A stretch of 35,818 nt of DNA from Acidimicrobiales bacterium (GTDB taxonomy: Bacteria > Actinomycetota > Acidimicrobiia > Acidimicrobiales > UBA8190): NCBI GenBank assembly GCA_030040015.1, contig JASHUM010000090.1, positions 1 to 35,818 on the forward strand, read 5' to 3'. Below the pieces are notes generated by a model that did not search any database, had not been told where the DNA came from, and saw only the letters and a program-made list of their open reading frames with translations. A program made the translations under genes and the position numbers. Shown in pieces: positions 15,864 through 23,622 of this stretch. Positions within the stretch are counted from its first letter, which is position 1; the number at the start of each line of letters is the position of its first letter.

Positions 15864-16732
15864 CCGAGGTCGGGGCCGTCGTCGTCAACCACGACGCCGG
15901 AGAGGCGCTCATGGCGTGCGTTGCGTCGCTGCGCGCCGAAGGCGTGGGACGCGTGGTCGTGGTCGACAACGCCTCGACCGACGATTCGATCGAACGTCTC
16001 GAGAAAGCCGACCCTCAGACACAAATCGTCCGCAGCGCCGTCAACCTCGGCTACGGCGCAGGTGCAAATCGTGGGATGGGTCTCCTCGCTGACGAGTACG
16101 TGCTCGTCAGCAACCCCGACGTCGTCGTGCACCCCGGCGCCTTGGCGGTGCTCGCCCGAGCGCTCGACGACGACCCCACCGCCGCCATCGTCGGTCCGCT
16201 CATCGAGGAGCCCGATGGGTCGCGCTATCCATCGGCTCGTCGGTTCCCTTCGTGGATCGACGCAGCCGGTCACGCTCTTCTCGCCGATGTGCGTCCTGAC
16301 AACCGGTTCACCAGGCGCTACCGGATGCACGACCTGCCCGTGGACCGGTCCTCGGCCGTCGACTGGGTGTCGGGCGCGTGCTTTCTCGCCCGGCGGTCGG
16401 CTCTCGACGAGCTGCACGGGTTCGACGAGGGGTACTTCATGTACATGGAGGACACTGACCTGTGCTTCCGGGCATCTCAGGCGGGGTACCGCGTCCAGTA
16501 CGTGCCCGGGGCCGTCGTCTCGCACATCCAGGGTCTGTCCACGCGGCGGCGGCCTTATCGCATGCTGGTGGCTCACCACCGCTCGGCGTTGCGGTTCGCC
16601 GCCCGGACGACGAAGGGATGGCGGCGGCTCGGGTTGCCGGCGGTGGCGCTGCTCCTGGGGCTCCGACTGGGGGTTGTGGCGAGCCGGCAGGCCGTCGTTT
16701 CGTGGCGCGGGACGAGACATCGCCGCGACTAG
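15860..16732 (+). CDS. GT2 glycosyltransferase, WbbL-like (probable rhamnosyltransferase)
   Basis: This 290-residue inverting GT-A glycosyltransferase has VVVNHDAGEAL at the start, VVVVDNASTDDS (32-43) in the nucleotide site, the metal-binding SNPDVVV (84-90), and FMYMEDTDLCFRA (193-205) with the ED pair near the catalytic base. A hydrophobic, basic C-terminal segment (LGLPAVALLLGLRLGVVA) may attach it to the membrane. The GTGA overlap with the RmlD-like gene suggests that it uses the sugar made by the two preceding enzymes, as WbbL does in mycobacterial linker synthesis; that specificity is inference. Its stop codon TAG (16730-16732) is also the first half of a TAGGGT promoter box for the next gene. 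Confidence 0.9.
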   Translation: MTEVGAVVVNHDAGEALMACVASLRAEGVGRVVVVDNASTDDSIERLEKADPQTQIVRSAVNLGYGAGANRGMGLLADEYVLVSNPDVVVHPGALAVLARALDDDPTAAIVGPLIEEPDGSRYPSARRFPSWIDAAGHALLADVRPDNRFTRRYRMHDLPVDRSSAVDWVSGACFLARRSALDELHGFDEGYFMYMEDTDLCFRASQAGYRVQYVPGAVVSHIQGLSTRRRPYRMLVAHHRSALRFAARTTKGWRRLGLPAVALLLGLRLGVVASRQAVVSWRGTRHRRD

Positions 16733-16735
16733 GGT
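16730..16735 (+). promoter_or_regulatory. -10 box TAGGGT overlapping the GT2 stop codon
   Basis: TAGGGT starts at the TAG stop of the glycosyltransferase and lies 12 nt before ATG 16748. It could give a very short leader. The spacing is longer than at the other sites, so this call is weaker. Confidence 0.4.
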
Positions 16736-16747
16736 GGCGGGCCGGTC

Positions 16748-17530
16748 ATGGCACGGACGGACACTGGCAGATGGGTGGCGCGCGCCGCCGCCACGGGGGG
16801 CGGCCGCACGTATCGCGGGCAGCGCCCCATGCGGTGGTACACCGCGCTGGCGCTCATCGTCCTGCTCGGGGTCGCCCTGGTCGTCTACAGCCGCTACGAA
16901 AAGGAGCACCCGGCGGCGTCGACACCGCCCACCATCGGGTCCCACTGGTACGTCGCTCTGGCCATCGACATCTGCGGGAGGGTCGAGCCCAACCTTCCCG
17001 CCAACCCCAATGAGGCGACTGCTGCCCCGGGCCTCCACACGGCCGGTGACGGCGTCATCCAGATCAACCCGGCGACGTCGGCCGATGCCGGCAACAACGC
17101 CACTCTGGGGCGCTTCGTCAAGGAGTACCCCAGTCTGGCGCTGAGCCCCACCTCGGTGCGGTTGCCGGGTGAATCCACGTATCACAACGGCGAGACCTGC
17201 CCGTCGGGGACGCCCGACGCCCGTCGCAAGGGCGCGCTCAGGACCCAGGTGTGGTCGAGCTTCGCACCGCCGGGCTCGAACCATCCCTTCACGGCATCGG
17301 ACCCGACGACGCTCAAGCTGGCCGACGGCGAGCTCATCACCATCGCCTTCGTCCCGGCCAATGCCGGCATTCCCAAGCCGCCCCAGACGGTGATCACCGC
17401 CATGCTCAACGACCGGGCCTCGCAGGGGAGCTCGACGACGACCACGACCACGCCGGTGACCACCACGACCACGCCGGTGACAACCACGACGACCACGGCG
17501 ACGACCACCACGACCACTACGAAGCCGTGA
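16748..17530 (+). CDS. Membrane-anchored extracytoplasmic protein with poly-Thr tail
   Basis: This 260-residue protein has a basic N-terminus and one hydrophobic segment (about residues 31-47, WYTALALIVLLGVALVV), which suggests a type II anchor with the rest outside the membrane. The core (HWYVALAIDICG, then GLHTAGDGVIQINPATSADAGNNATLG) resembles a small domain I have seen in many actinobacterial membrane proteins without known function; that is recollection. The last 32 residues are almost all Thr (24 in a 29-residue stretch, 17435-17521) broken by Pro-Val and Ala, a likely O-glycosylation or wall-spanning stalk. Its TGA overlaps the GTG of the sugar nucleotidyltransferase, so it is translated together with glycan genes. 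It may be a structural or accepting partner; no enzyme motif is visible. Confidence 0.85.
   Translation: MARTDTGRWVARAAATGGGRTYRGQRPMRWYTALALIVLLGVALVVYSRYEKEHPAASTPPTIGSHWYVALAIDICGRVEPNLPANPNEATAAPGLHTAGDGVIQINPATSADAGNNATLGRFVKEYPSLALSPTSVRLPGESTYHNGETCPSGTPDARRKGALRTQVWSSFAPPGSNHPFTASDPTTLKLADGELITIAFVPANAGIPKPPQTVITAMLNDRASQGSSTTTTTTPVTTTTTPVTTTTTTATTTTTTTKP
17435..17521 (+). repeat. ACN-codon repeat encoding a threonine tract
   Basis: Twenty-nine codons of which 24 are Thr, mostly alternating ACG and ACC, interrupted by two Pro-Val pairs and one Ala. Because units are multiples of three, length changes would alter stalk length without a frameshift. Confidence 0.9.
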
Positions 17531-18609
17531 AGGCCGTGGTCCTCGTCGGTGGCGAGGGCACGCGCCTTCGCCCCTTGACCCTCACCACCCCCAAGCAACT
17601 CCTGCCAGTGGCAGAGATGACAATGCTCGAGCGCGTCATCGGCGCACTGGCACCGCACGGAATCGACGAGACCGTGCTCTCTCTCGGGTACCGCCCAGAC
17701 GCGTTCATGGATGCCTTCCCCGAAGGAGTGGCGGGCGGGGTCCGGCTGGCCTACGCCGTCGAGCCCGAGCCGCTCGACACCGCGGGGGCCATCCGGTTCG
17801 CCGCCGACCAGGCCAAGATCGACGAGACATTCGTCGTCGCCAACGGTGACGTGCTCAGCGACGTCGACCTGACGGCGCTGGTGGCATTCCATCGTCGGAG
17901 TCGAGCCACGGCCACGATCTCGCTGGTCGCCGTGGACGACCCGTCACGCTTCGGGGTCGTGCCCACCGACGCCGATGGGCGGGTGCAGGAGTTCGTCGAG
18001 AAGCCGGCGCCCGGTCAAGCCCCCACCAACTGCATCAATGCCGGGACCTACGTTCTCGAGCCCGAAGTCCTGGATCGCGTCCCCTCGGGTCGTCCGGTGT
18101 CGATCGAGCGCGAGACGTTTCCCGCACTCGCCTCAGAGGGTCTTCTCTTCGCCCTGCGCTCGGACGCCTATTGGCTCGACACCGGTACCCCGCAGGCGTA
18201 CTTGCGGGCGAACGTTGATGCCGTCCTGGGGCGCAGAGGCACCCCCCCCGTCCCCGGCGCCCGGCTCCTGGCCGAAGGCGTTTGGGTCGTGGGCGACGCC
18301 ACGATCGACGGCACCGTCCATCCGTCCAGCCTGATCGGGGCGGGCGTCAGCGTGGCCGCCGGGTCGCTCGTGGTGGGGAGCGTGGTGGGCGCCGGCGCTC
18401 GGCTCTCCCCCGGAGCCCAGGTCGAGGACTCTGTGCTCCTTGCCGGAGCCGAGGTGGGGGAGGGTTCGACCGTTCGGGGCTCGATACTCGGCCACGGTGC
18501 CCGAGTAGGCCGGCAGTGCAGGCTGGAGCCCACTTCCGTCGTCGGGGACGGGGCGGCGATCGCCGACCGCAGCCAGCTCGTCGATGGGCGCGTTGCACGA
18601 ACGGGTTAG
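17527..18609 (+). CDS. Sugar-1-phosphate nucleotidyltransferase (GDP-mannose pyrophosphorylase-like)
   Basis: This 360-residue protein has an N-terminal nucleotidyltransferase domain with the signature VLVGGEGTRLRPLT (5-18) and PKQLLPVA, followed by FVVANGDVLSDVD (metal-binding Asp), FVEKP and YWLDTGTPQAYLRAN. From about residue 255 it has a left-handed beta-helix of hexapeptide repeats (GVWVVGDATIDGTV, LIGAGVSVAAG, VVGAGARLSPG). This two-domain plan is that of GMPP-type enzymes, which make GDP-mannose from mannose-1-phosphate and GTP; a glucose- or dTDP-specific enzyme cannot be excluded. GTG 17527 overlaps the previous stop (GTGA), so translation is coupled. The mutase at 35388 could supply its substrate. 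Confidence 0.88.
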   Translation: MKAVVLVGGEGTRLRPLTLTTPKQLLPVAEMTMLERVIGALAPHGIDETVLSLGYRPDAFMDAFPEGVAGGVRLAYAVEPEPLDTAGAIRFAADQAKIDETFVVANGDVLSDVDLTALVAFHRRSRATATISLVAVDDPSRFGVVPTDADGRVQEFVEKPAPGQAPTNCINAGTYVLEPEVLDRVPSGRPVSIERETFPALASEGLLFALRSDAYWLDTGTPQAYLRANVDAVLGRRGTPPVPGARLLAEGVWVVGDATIDGTVHPSSLIGAGVSVAAGSLVVGSVVGAGARLSPGAQVEDSVLLAGAEVGEGSTVRGSILGHGARVGRQCRLEPTSVVGDGAAIADRSQLVDGRVARTG

Positions 18610-18617
18610 GAGGGCGG

Positions 18618-19568
18618 GTGCGGGCACTGGTCACCGGCGGGGCCGGCTTCATCGGATCGACCCTCGTCGACCGTCTGCTCGCCGAAGGCCACGCCGTTGA
18701 CGCCGTCGACGACCTGTCGACTGGGTCCCTGGCCAACCTGGCCGACGCCAGAGCGGCAGGACGCCACGAGCTGACCTTCCACCAGCTCGACGTCCGCTCG
18801 GACGAACTCGTCGAGCTCATGGCTCGGCGGCGTCCCGACGTCGTCTTCCATCTGGCCGCACAGGCCGACGTTCGGGTGTCGGTGCAGAGGCCGATCTTCG
18901 ACGCCTTGGTCAACGTCGTCGGCACGGTCCGGGTGCTCGAAGGTGCCCGCGCCGGAGGAAGCACTCGGGTGGTCTTCGCCGCCAGCGGAGGGACGCTGTA
19001 CGGAGAGGTGGATCCCTCCGACCTTCCTGCGCGCGAGGGCCATCCCCACCAGCCCCTGTCTCCCTATGGCGTCTCCAAGAAGGCAGGGATCGACTATCTC
19101 GTGGCCTATCGCCAGCTCCACGCCGTGGAGTTCTGCGCTCTTGCCCTGGCCAACGTGTACGGGCCCCGTCAGGATCCCCATGGTGAGGCCGGCGTGGTGG
19201 CGATCTTCGCCGAGCACCTGCTCGCCGACGAGCCTCTGACCGTGTACGGCGACGGTGAGCAGACGCGTGACTTCGTCTATGTGGACGACGTGGTGGACGC
19301 GTTCGTGCGGGCATCCACCAGAGGCGGCGGGCTCCTTCTCAACATCGGGACCGGTCGCCAGGTGAGCGTCAACGAGCTGGCCACCGTCATGGCGGAGCGT
19401 GCCGGGCGACAGCGCAGCGTCGTGCATGCGCCGGCACGCCACGGAGAGCTGCGGGCGAGCGCGTTGGACCCGGAGCGGGCTGCCATCCATCTCGGTTGGC
19501 GGCCGTGGACCGAGTTGGCGCGCGGCGTCGACAGCGTCTTGGCCTCCCGGACCGGCACGCGTCGCTGA
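18618..19568 (+). CDS. NAD-dependent sugar-nucleotide epimerase (GalE-like)
   Basis: This 316-residue extended short-chain dehydrogenase has the NAD loop GGAGFIGS (7-14), HLAAQADVRVSV, the catalytic S123 in AASGGTLYGE, Y150 and K154 in YGVSKKAG, and YGPRQDPHGEAGVVAIF. It ends with GDGEQTRDFVYVDDVVDA and LGWRPWTELARGV. The pattern fits UDP-glucose/UDP-GlcNAc 4-epimerases more than dehydratases, as there is no Thr-Asp-Glu triad. The start is GTG 18618 with AGGAGGG at 18608-18614 overlapping the end of the upstream gene. It is the last gene of the plus-strand sugar cluster and faces cofE. The exact substrate is not determined. Confidence 0.88.
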   Translation: MRALVTGGAGFIGSTLVDRLLAEGHAVDAVDDLSTGSLANLADARAAGRHELTFHQLDVRSDELVELMARRRPDVVFHLAAQADVRVSVQRPIFDALVNVVGTVRVLEGARAGGSTRVVFAASGGTLYGEVDPSDLPAREGHPHQPLSPYGVSKKAGIDYLVAYRQLHAVEFCALALANVYGPRQDPHGEAGVVAIFAEHLLADEPLTVYGDGEQTRDFVYVDDVVDAFVRASTRGGGLLLNIGTGRQVSVNELATVMAERAGRQRSVVHAPARHGELRASALDPERAAIHLGWRPWTELARGVDSVLASRTGTRR

Positions 19569-19601
19569 CGCTGGGCGAGTGCGGACCGCCCGCGGTCAGC
19601 G
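19563..19601. terminator. Possible hairpin between convergent epimerase and cofE
   Basis: CGCTGAC (19563-19569) pairs with GTCAGCG (19595-19601). An alternative smaller hairpin GACCG-CCCG-CGGTC lies at 19584-19597. The arms include the last coding bases of both genes. There is no T-tract. This is a weaker case than the hairpins at 3926 and 24624. Confidence 0.35.
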
Positions 19602-20297
19602 AAAGAGGTCCTCAGCCGGGGGCCGGACGATCTCCTCGGCCACTGAACCGGGCCGGAGCCAGCTGGGATCCACGCCCCGGACGACGGCCACCGGGATGCC
19701 GCCGGCCTTGCCCATGACCAGTTCCGCGGCCGCAGCGATCTCGTCGGCTACGCACACCTCGGTCGCTTGGAGCACGCGTCCCCGGTCATCGTGCGTCCCT
19801 CGAAGGTCGACCACGCCGGCGATGCCGGCACAGCCGATGGCGACGTCCGTCACCCCCCGTCGCCAGGGCCGGCCGAACGTGTCCGAAACGACGACGCCCA
19901 CGTCGACGCCGAGGCGCGCCCCGAGACCGTCGCGGATGCGCCGGGCAGAACGGTCGGGGTCATCGGGGAGCAATGCCGCCCATCCCGAGTCGACGTTGGA
20001 GAGATCGACACCGGCGTTGGCGCAGATGAAGCCGTGACGCGTCTCGCTGATCACCAGTTCGCCTCGCCGGCGAACCACCCGCACCGACTCCTCAAGGATG
20101 AGGGCCAGCCGTTCCGACGGATCCGAGTCGTCGATGGGCACCAGACGTCCTTCCGCTTTCGACACGATCTTCTGGGTGACGACGACGACGTCGCTCGGGC
20201 GGAGCTCGACGGCACCGGCGATGACCGTGGCGAGATCGGTGCCGCGGGTGATTTCACCGATGCCCTTGACTCCGAAGATCTCGAGACGGCCGGTCAC
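19596..20297 (-). CDS. cofE: Coenzyme F420-0:L-glutamate ligase (stand-alone CofE domain)
   Basis: This 233-residue enzyme adds gamma-linked glutamate to F420-0 in a GTP-dependent reaction. Family features are IFGVKGIGEITRGTDLA (7-23), VVVVTQKIVSKAEGR, the segment ISETRHGFICANAGVDLSNV, VVVSDTFGRPWRRGVTDVAIG and VRGVDPSW. In mycobacteria the same activity is fused to a nitroreductase domain (FbiB); here the protein stops after the CofE part. The start is GTG 20297, overlapping the cofD stop (TGA 20296-20294), so translation should be coupled. The frame stays open upstream to 20975, but that is antisense-frame sequence within cofD. Confidence 0.93.
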   Translation of the reverse strand: MTGRLEIFGVKGIGEITRGTDLATVIAGAVELRPSDVVVVTQKIVSKAEGRLVPIDDSDPSERLALILEESVRVVRRRGELVISETRHGFICANAGVDLSNVDSGWAALLPDDPDRSARRIRDGLGARLGVDVGVVVSDTFGRPWRRGVTDVAIGCAGIAGVVDLRGTHDDRGRVLQATEVCVADEIAAAAELVMGKAGGIPVAVVRGVDPSWLRPGSVAEEIVRPPAEDLFR

Positions 20298-21229
20298 CCG
20301 GTTCGCCCGGCGGTCAGCGCCACCTTGGCCAGCTCGGCCGCCTCCTCGGGCCCGTGCATGACGGTGGGGGCCACCACGCACCGCATCCCCAGCGCCTCGA
20401 TCGAAGGTTGCGACGAGGCGTCGAGGCCGTCGATCACGAGCGTGCCGACGAACTCGAGGTACTGGTGGGCCACTCCCAGGACCGAGGACTCGCCGCCGAG
20501 CTCGGTGAGCAGGCGATCGGCCGGGCCTTTCAGGGCGGCTCCGCCGATGATGGGGGAGACGGCGACGACCGTGCCCCGTCGTGCCCGCAGTGCCCCCTCG
20601 ATCCCCGGAACCGACAAGATGGGGGCGATCGACAGTACGGGGTTGGACGGGCAGACGACGACCACCTCGGCGTTCCCGATGGCGTCGAGCACACCAGGTC
20701 CCGGCCGGGCCCGATCGGCCCCGTCGAAGGTCACCGAGACCACGGGCACGGCATGGGCGAGGGCGACGAAGTACTCCTGGAACCCGATCTCGTGACCGTC
20801 TGCGGCCAAGGTGAGGCGGGTGCGTACCGGGTCGTCGGACATGGGGAGGACCCGCAGCCCCAATCCCAGTCGGGCTGCCAGTTCCGTTGTGACCGTCGAG
20901 AGCGAAGCCCCCTCTGCCAACCGCTGGGTGCGGTAGAGGTGGGTGGCGAGGTCCCGGTCGCCGAGACGGAACCAACTCTCACCTCCGAGCCCCTCGAGCG
21001 CCTCCATCACCGTCCAGGTCTCTCCGGCGAGGCCCCAGCCGCGCTCCTCGTCGTTGCGGCCCGAGAGCGTGTAGCAGACCGTGTCCAAGTCGGGGCTGAT
21101 GTGAAGCCCGTGGAGGATCGTGTCGTCCCCGGTGTTGACCACGGCGGTCAGCTCTCCGTCGGGAACGACTCGCACCATGCCCCGCAGCAGGCGGGCGGCG
21201 CCCACCCCTCCGGCGAGGGTGGTGATCAT
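20294..21229 (-). CDS. cofD: 2-phospho-L-lactate (or PEP-derived) transferase of F420 synthesis
   Basis: This 311-residue enzyme joins the activated phospholactate or phosphoenolpyruvate moiety to the deazaflavin Fo, giving F420-0 or its dehydro form. The N-terminal [14 protein letters not shown] (4-17), [19 protein letters not shown] (32-50), the DPVRTRL segment, and [13 protein letters not shown] are diagnostic for CofD/FbiA. It is immediately upstream of and overlaps cofE, as in other actinobacteria. ATG 21229 is taken as the start because the first strand of the fold begins at residue 2. It diverges across 67 nt from a glycosyltransferase gene. Enzymes for Fo synthesis are not in the window. 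Confidence 0.95.
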   Translation of the reverse strand: MITTLAGGVGAARLLRGMVRVVPDGELTAVVNTGDDTILHGLHISPDLDTVCYTLSGRNDEERGWGLAGETWTVMEALEGLGGESWFRLGDRDLATHLYRTQRLAEGASLSTVTTELAARLGLGLRVLPMSDDPVRTRLTLAADGHEIGFQEYFVALAHAVPVVSVTFDGADRARPGPGVLDAIGNAEVVVVCPSNPVLSIAPILSVPGIEGALRARRGTVVAVSPIIGGAALKGPADRLLTELGGESSVLGVAHQYLEFVGTLVIDGLDASSQPSIEALGMRCVVAPTVMHGPEEAAELAKVALTAGRTG

Positions 21230-21296
21230 GGCGGCGATGATGCCACGGCGCCCCTCGAGGTCCGTAATCGAGGACGGCGTGTGTCAGGCTCGTGGC

Positions 21297-22397
21297 GTGC
21301 GCCGCTCCAGCGTCCTGCTCATCGTCGAGCAGCTGCGCCGCACTCCTGCCGGCGGGATCGGCACCTACGTGCGCGGTCTGCTGCGTGGCTTGAGTCAGCT
21401 CCAGGCCGAGACCTCTGGTCTCGAGGCACCTTGGCTGACCTTGTACGCCAGTCGATCGCCAAGCCGTGAGGACCCCCTGGCCGCGCTGGGTCACCCGATC
21501 GTGACGTCGGCGCTGCCTGGCCCGATGCTCACCGAGGGGTGGCTGTGGGGGGTGAGCGACGTCCCCAAGGGGTTCGAGCTCGTTCACGCCACGTCCTTGG
21601 CGAGCCCCCCGAGCGGCCATGGCACCTTGGTCGTCACCGTCCACGACTTGGCGTTCCGGTCCGTGCCCGAGGCCTTTCCGACCCGCGGCCGTCATTGGCA
21701 CGAGCGCGCCTGGCGCAACACCCTTCAACGCGCCGAGGCGTTGGTGGTGCCGTCGGATCAGGTGGCGGAGACGGTGTCGGCAGCCGGAGCGACTCGGTCC
21801 GCGGTGCACGTGATCCCGCACGGAAGCGACCACCTGCCGCCGCCCGACGAGACCGGCGCCGACGCCGTGCTCGCTCGCCTCCGGCTACGTGGACCGTTCC
21901 TGTTGAGCGTGGGCACCATTGAGCCGCGCAAGAACCTGCCGCGGTTGCTCGACGCCTACGCCCGCGCCCGTGGCCAGCTCGACGACGTGTCACTGGTGGT
22001 CGTGGGGCCATCCGGTTGGGGCCCCCTGTCGTCGGAGGACCGAGTCCGACCGGGCGTGCACCTGGCCGGTGCGGTCTCCGCCGCCACGTTGGCGGCCCTG
22101 TACCGCAGAGCCCGGGGACTGGTTTTCGTCCCGTTGACCGAGGGGTTCGGCCTCCCCGTGCTGGAGGCCATGGCCTGCGGCGCACCCGTTTTGTGCAGCC
22201 CGGTGCCGAGCGCCGACGAGGCGGCACTCGTGGTCGATCCTGTCGACGTAGAAGAGATGAGCCAGGGCATGATCCGGTTGTGCGCCGACGAGGTGTTGCG
22301 TCAGAAGCTCTCGGAGGCAGGCCGGCATCACGCCTCCGAGCACACCTGGGCAAACAGCGCTTCTGCGCACGTGAGGCTCTGGGACGCGCTCTCATGA
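21297..22397 (+). CDS. GT4-type glycosyltransferase
   Basis: This 366-residue GT-B glycosyltransferase opens with VLLIVEQLRRTPAGGIGTYVRGLLRGL, the N-terminal acceptor-side loop. It contains LVHATSLASPP and VTVHDLAFRSVPEAF in the first domain, SVGTIEPRKNLPRLLDAY at the domain junction, and LTEGFGLPVLEAMACGAPVL with the conserved Glu pair starting about residue 282. This is the pattern of mannosyl- or rhamnosyl-transferases using nucleotide sugars. The start GTG 21297 follows a weak CAGGCT box by 6 nt; an upstream extension of the frame lies in cofD antisense. Its last codons overlap the ATG of the next glycosyltransferase (ATGA at 22394-22397), so the two act as a coupled pair. The sugar is not determined. 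Confidence 0.88.
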   Translation: MRRSSVLLIVEQLRRTPAGGIGTYVRGLLRGLSQLQAETSGLEAPWLTLYASRSPSREDPLAALGHPIVTSALPGPMLTEGWLWGVSDVPKGFELVHATSLASPPSGHGTLVVTVHDLAFRSVPEAFPTRGRHWHERAWRNTLQRAEALVVPSDQVAETVSAAGATRSAVHVIPHGSDHLPPPDETGADAVLARLRLRGPFLLSVGTIEPRKNLPRLLDAYARARGQLDDVSLVVVGPSGWGPLSSEDRVRPGVHLAGAVSAATLAALYRRARGLVFVPLTEGFGLPVLEAMACGAPVLCSPVPSADEAALVVDPVDVEEMSQGMIRLCADEVLRQKLSEAGRHHASEHTWANSASAHVRLWDALS

Positions 22398-23611
22398 TCT
22401 CGGTGTCGCTCGACGTGAGCGCCGTGCCGGCGGAACCGGTCGGCGCCGGCCGCTACACGATCGAGCTGGTGCGGGCACTCTCTGTTCGAGACGACGTCGA
22501 CCTGGCGCTGTGGAGCCGGCGCTCAGACGGGGATCGATGGCGCGCTCTGCACGACGGCGGTAAGCGGGCGTTCGTTGATGGGCCGGTCGTCGGCGGGGCT
22601 GTCGGGGCCGTCGAGGACAGGGCTCCGGACCATCGCCTCACGAGGATGGCGTGGGAGCAGCTCCGGCTACCTCGCCTTCTTGCTGGTAGCGAGGCGCAGG
22701 TCCACCATGCGCCGCACTACACGATGCCGGGACGGACGCGACTGCCCGTGGTCGTCACTATCCACGACATGACCTTCTTCGACCATCCCCAGTGGCACGA
22801 ACGCGTCAAGGTGCCGGTGTTCCGGGCCGCTATTCGCCGGGCCGCTCGCCGGGCCGACGCCCTGGTGTGCGTGAGCCACCACACCGCCTCCCGGCTGACC
22901 GCGCTCCTCGCTGTGCGGGGGCGGGTCTTCGTGGTCCCCCACGGTGTCGACCACCACCGGTTCCGTCCTGTCTCCCCCGATCCCGATACCGATGCCGAGC
23001 TCCTTGCCGTCATGGGCGTGCAGCGGCCGTACGTGCTCTTCGTCGGAACCCTCGAGCCACGCAAGGCCGTCCCCGACCTCGTGGCGGCGTTCGCCACGGT
23101 GGCCTCCCGACAGCCACGGCTGCAGCTCGTCCTGGCCGGCCGCCCCGGATGGGGCGCCGACGAGGTGGCCAGGGCCATCGACGAGTCTGGGGTTGCGTCT
23201 CGCATCCGGAGGACCGGATACGTCCCTGATCCCGCAGTGCCCGCCCTGTTGAGGAGCGCAAGCGTGGTCGCTTACCCCGCCCGCGACGAGGGATTCGGCC
23301 TTCCCGCCCTCGAAGCGCTCGCCTGCGGTGCTCCGTTGGTCACCACCGCCGGCACGGCGATGGCGGAGATGGCCGGTGACGGAGCCCTCCTCTTCCCGCC
23401 TGGCCGAGTCGACCTCCTCGCCGAGGCCCTCGGTACCGCGCTCCACGAAGGACCCGACGGGCAAGAGCGCCGCCGCCGAGGTTTGCTCACGGCGGCCGAA
23501 CACACCTGGGAGCGCTCGGCGGCCGGCCATCTGGCTGCCTATCGCTGGGCGGCAGATCGGGCCGACCACGGGCCCGATCGCACCGGAGAGGCGCACAGGG
23601 AGGCCCGGTAA
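22394..23611 (+). CDS. GT4-type glycosyltransferase (second of a coupled pair)
   Basis: This 405-residue GT-B enzyme is homologous in layout to its upstream neighbour: SLDVSAVPAEPVGAGRYT at the N-terminus, VHHAPHYTMPG and VTIHDMTFFDHPQWHE, VCVSHHTASRL, VPHGVDHHRF, VGTLEPRKAVPDLVAAF, and DEGFGLPALEALACGAPLV with the catalytic-site Glu at about residue 299. The start overlaps the previous stop as ATGA. The pair may come from duplication, but similarity between them looks modest. Its TAA stop (23609-23611) is also the first half of a TAAGGT promoter box for the next gene. It probably acts on a surface polysaccharide or glycolipid; the acceptor is unknown. Confidence 0.9.
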   Translation: MISVSLDVSAVPAEPVGAGRYTIELVRALSVRDDVDLALWSRRSDGDRWRALHDGGKRAFVDGPVVGGAVGAVEDRAPDHRLTRMAWEQLRLPRLLAGSEAQVHHAPHYTMPGRTRLPVVVTIHDMTFFDHPQWHERVKVPVFRAAIRRAARRADALVCVSHHTASRLTALLAVRGRVFVVPHGVDHHRFRPVSPDPDTDAELLAVMGVQRPYVLFVGTLEPRKAVPDLVAAFATVASRQPRLQLVLAGRPGWGADEVARAIDESGVASRIRRTGYVPDPAVPALLRSASVVAYPARDEGFGLPALEALACGAPLVTTAGTAMAEMAGDGALLFPPGRVDLLAEALGTALHEGPDGQERRRRGLLTAAEHTWERSAAGHLAAYRWAADRADHGPDRTGEAHREAR

Positions 23612-23614
23612 GGT
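23609..23614 (+). promoter_or_regulatory. -10 box TAAGGT overlapping the upstream stop codon
   Basis: TAAGGT begins with the TAA stop of the glycosyltransferase and lies 8 nt before GTG 23623. No ribosome binding site is visible, so an internal leaderless start is plausible. Confidence 0.5.
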
Positions 23615-23622
23615 CGCCCTCC

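Noticed and set aside
15446-17284. A 612-codon minus-strand open frame opposite the RmlD, GT2 and Thr-tail genes
   Set aside because: It spans three well-supported genes and has no domain or start signal.
19596-20975. A 459-residue fusion of an unknown domain with CofE
   Set aside because: The upstream 226 codons are an alternative frame of cofD and are Arg/Pro/Gly-rich. GTG 20297 overlaps the cofD stop, a normal coupled start.
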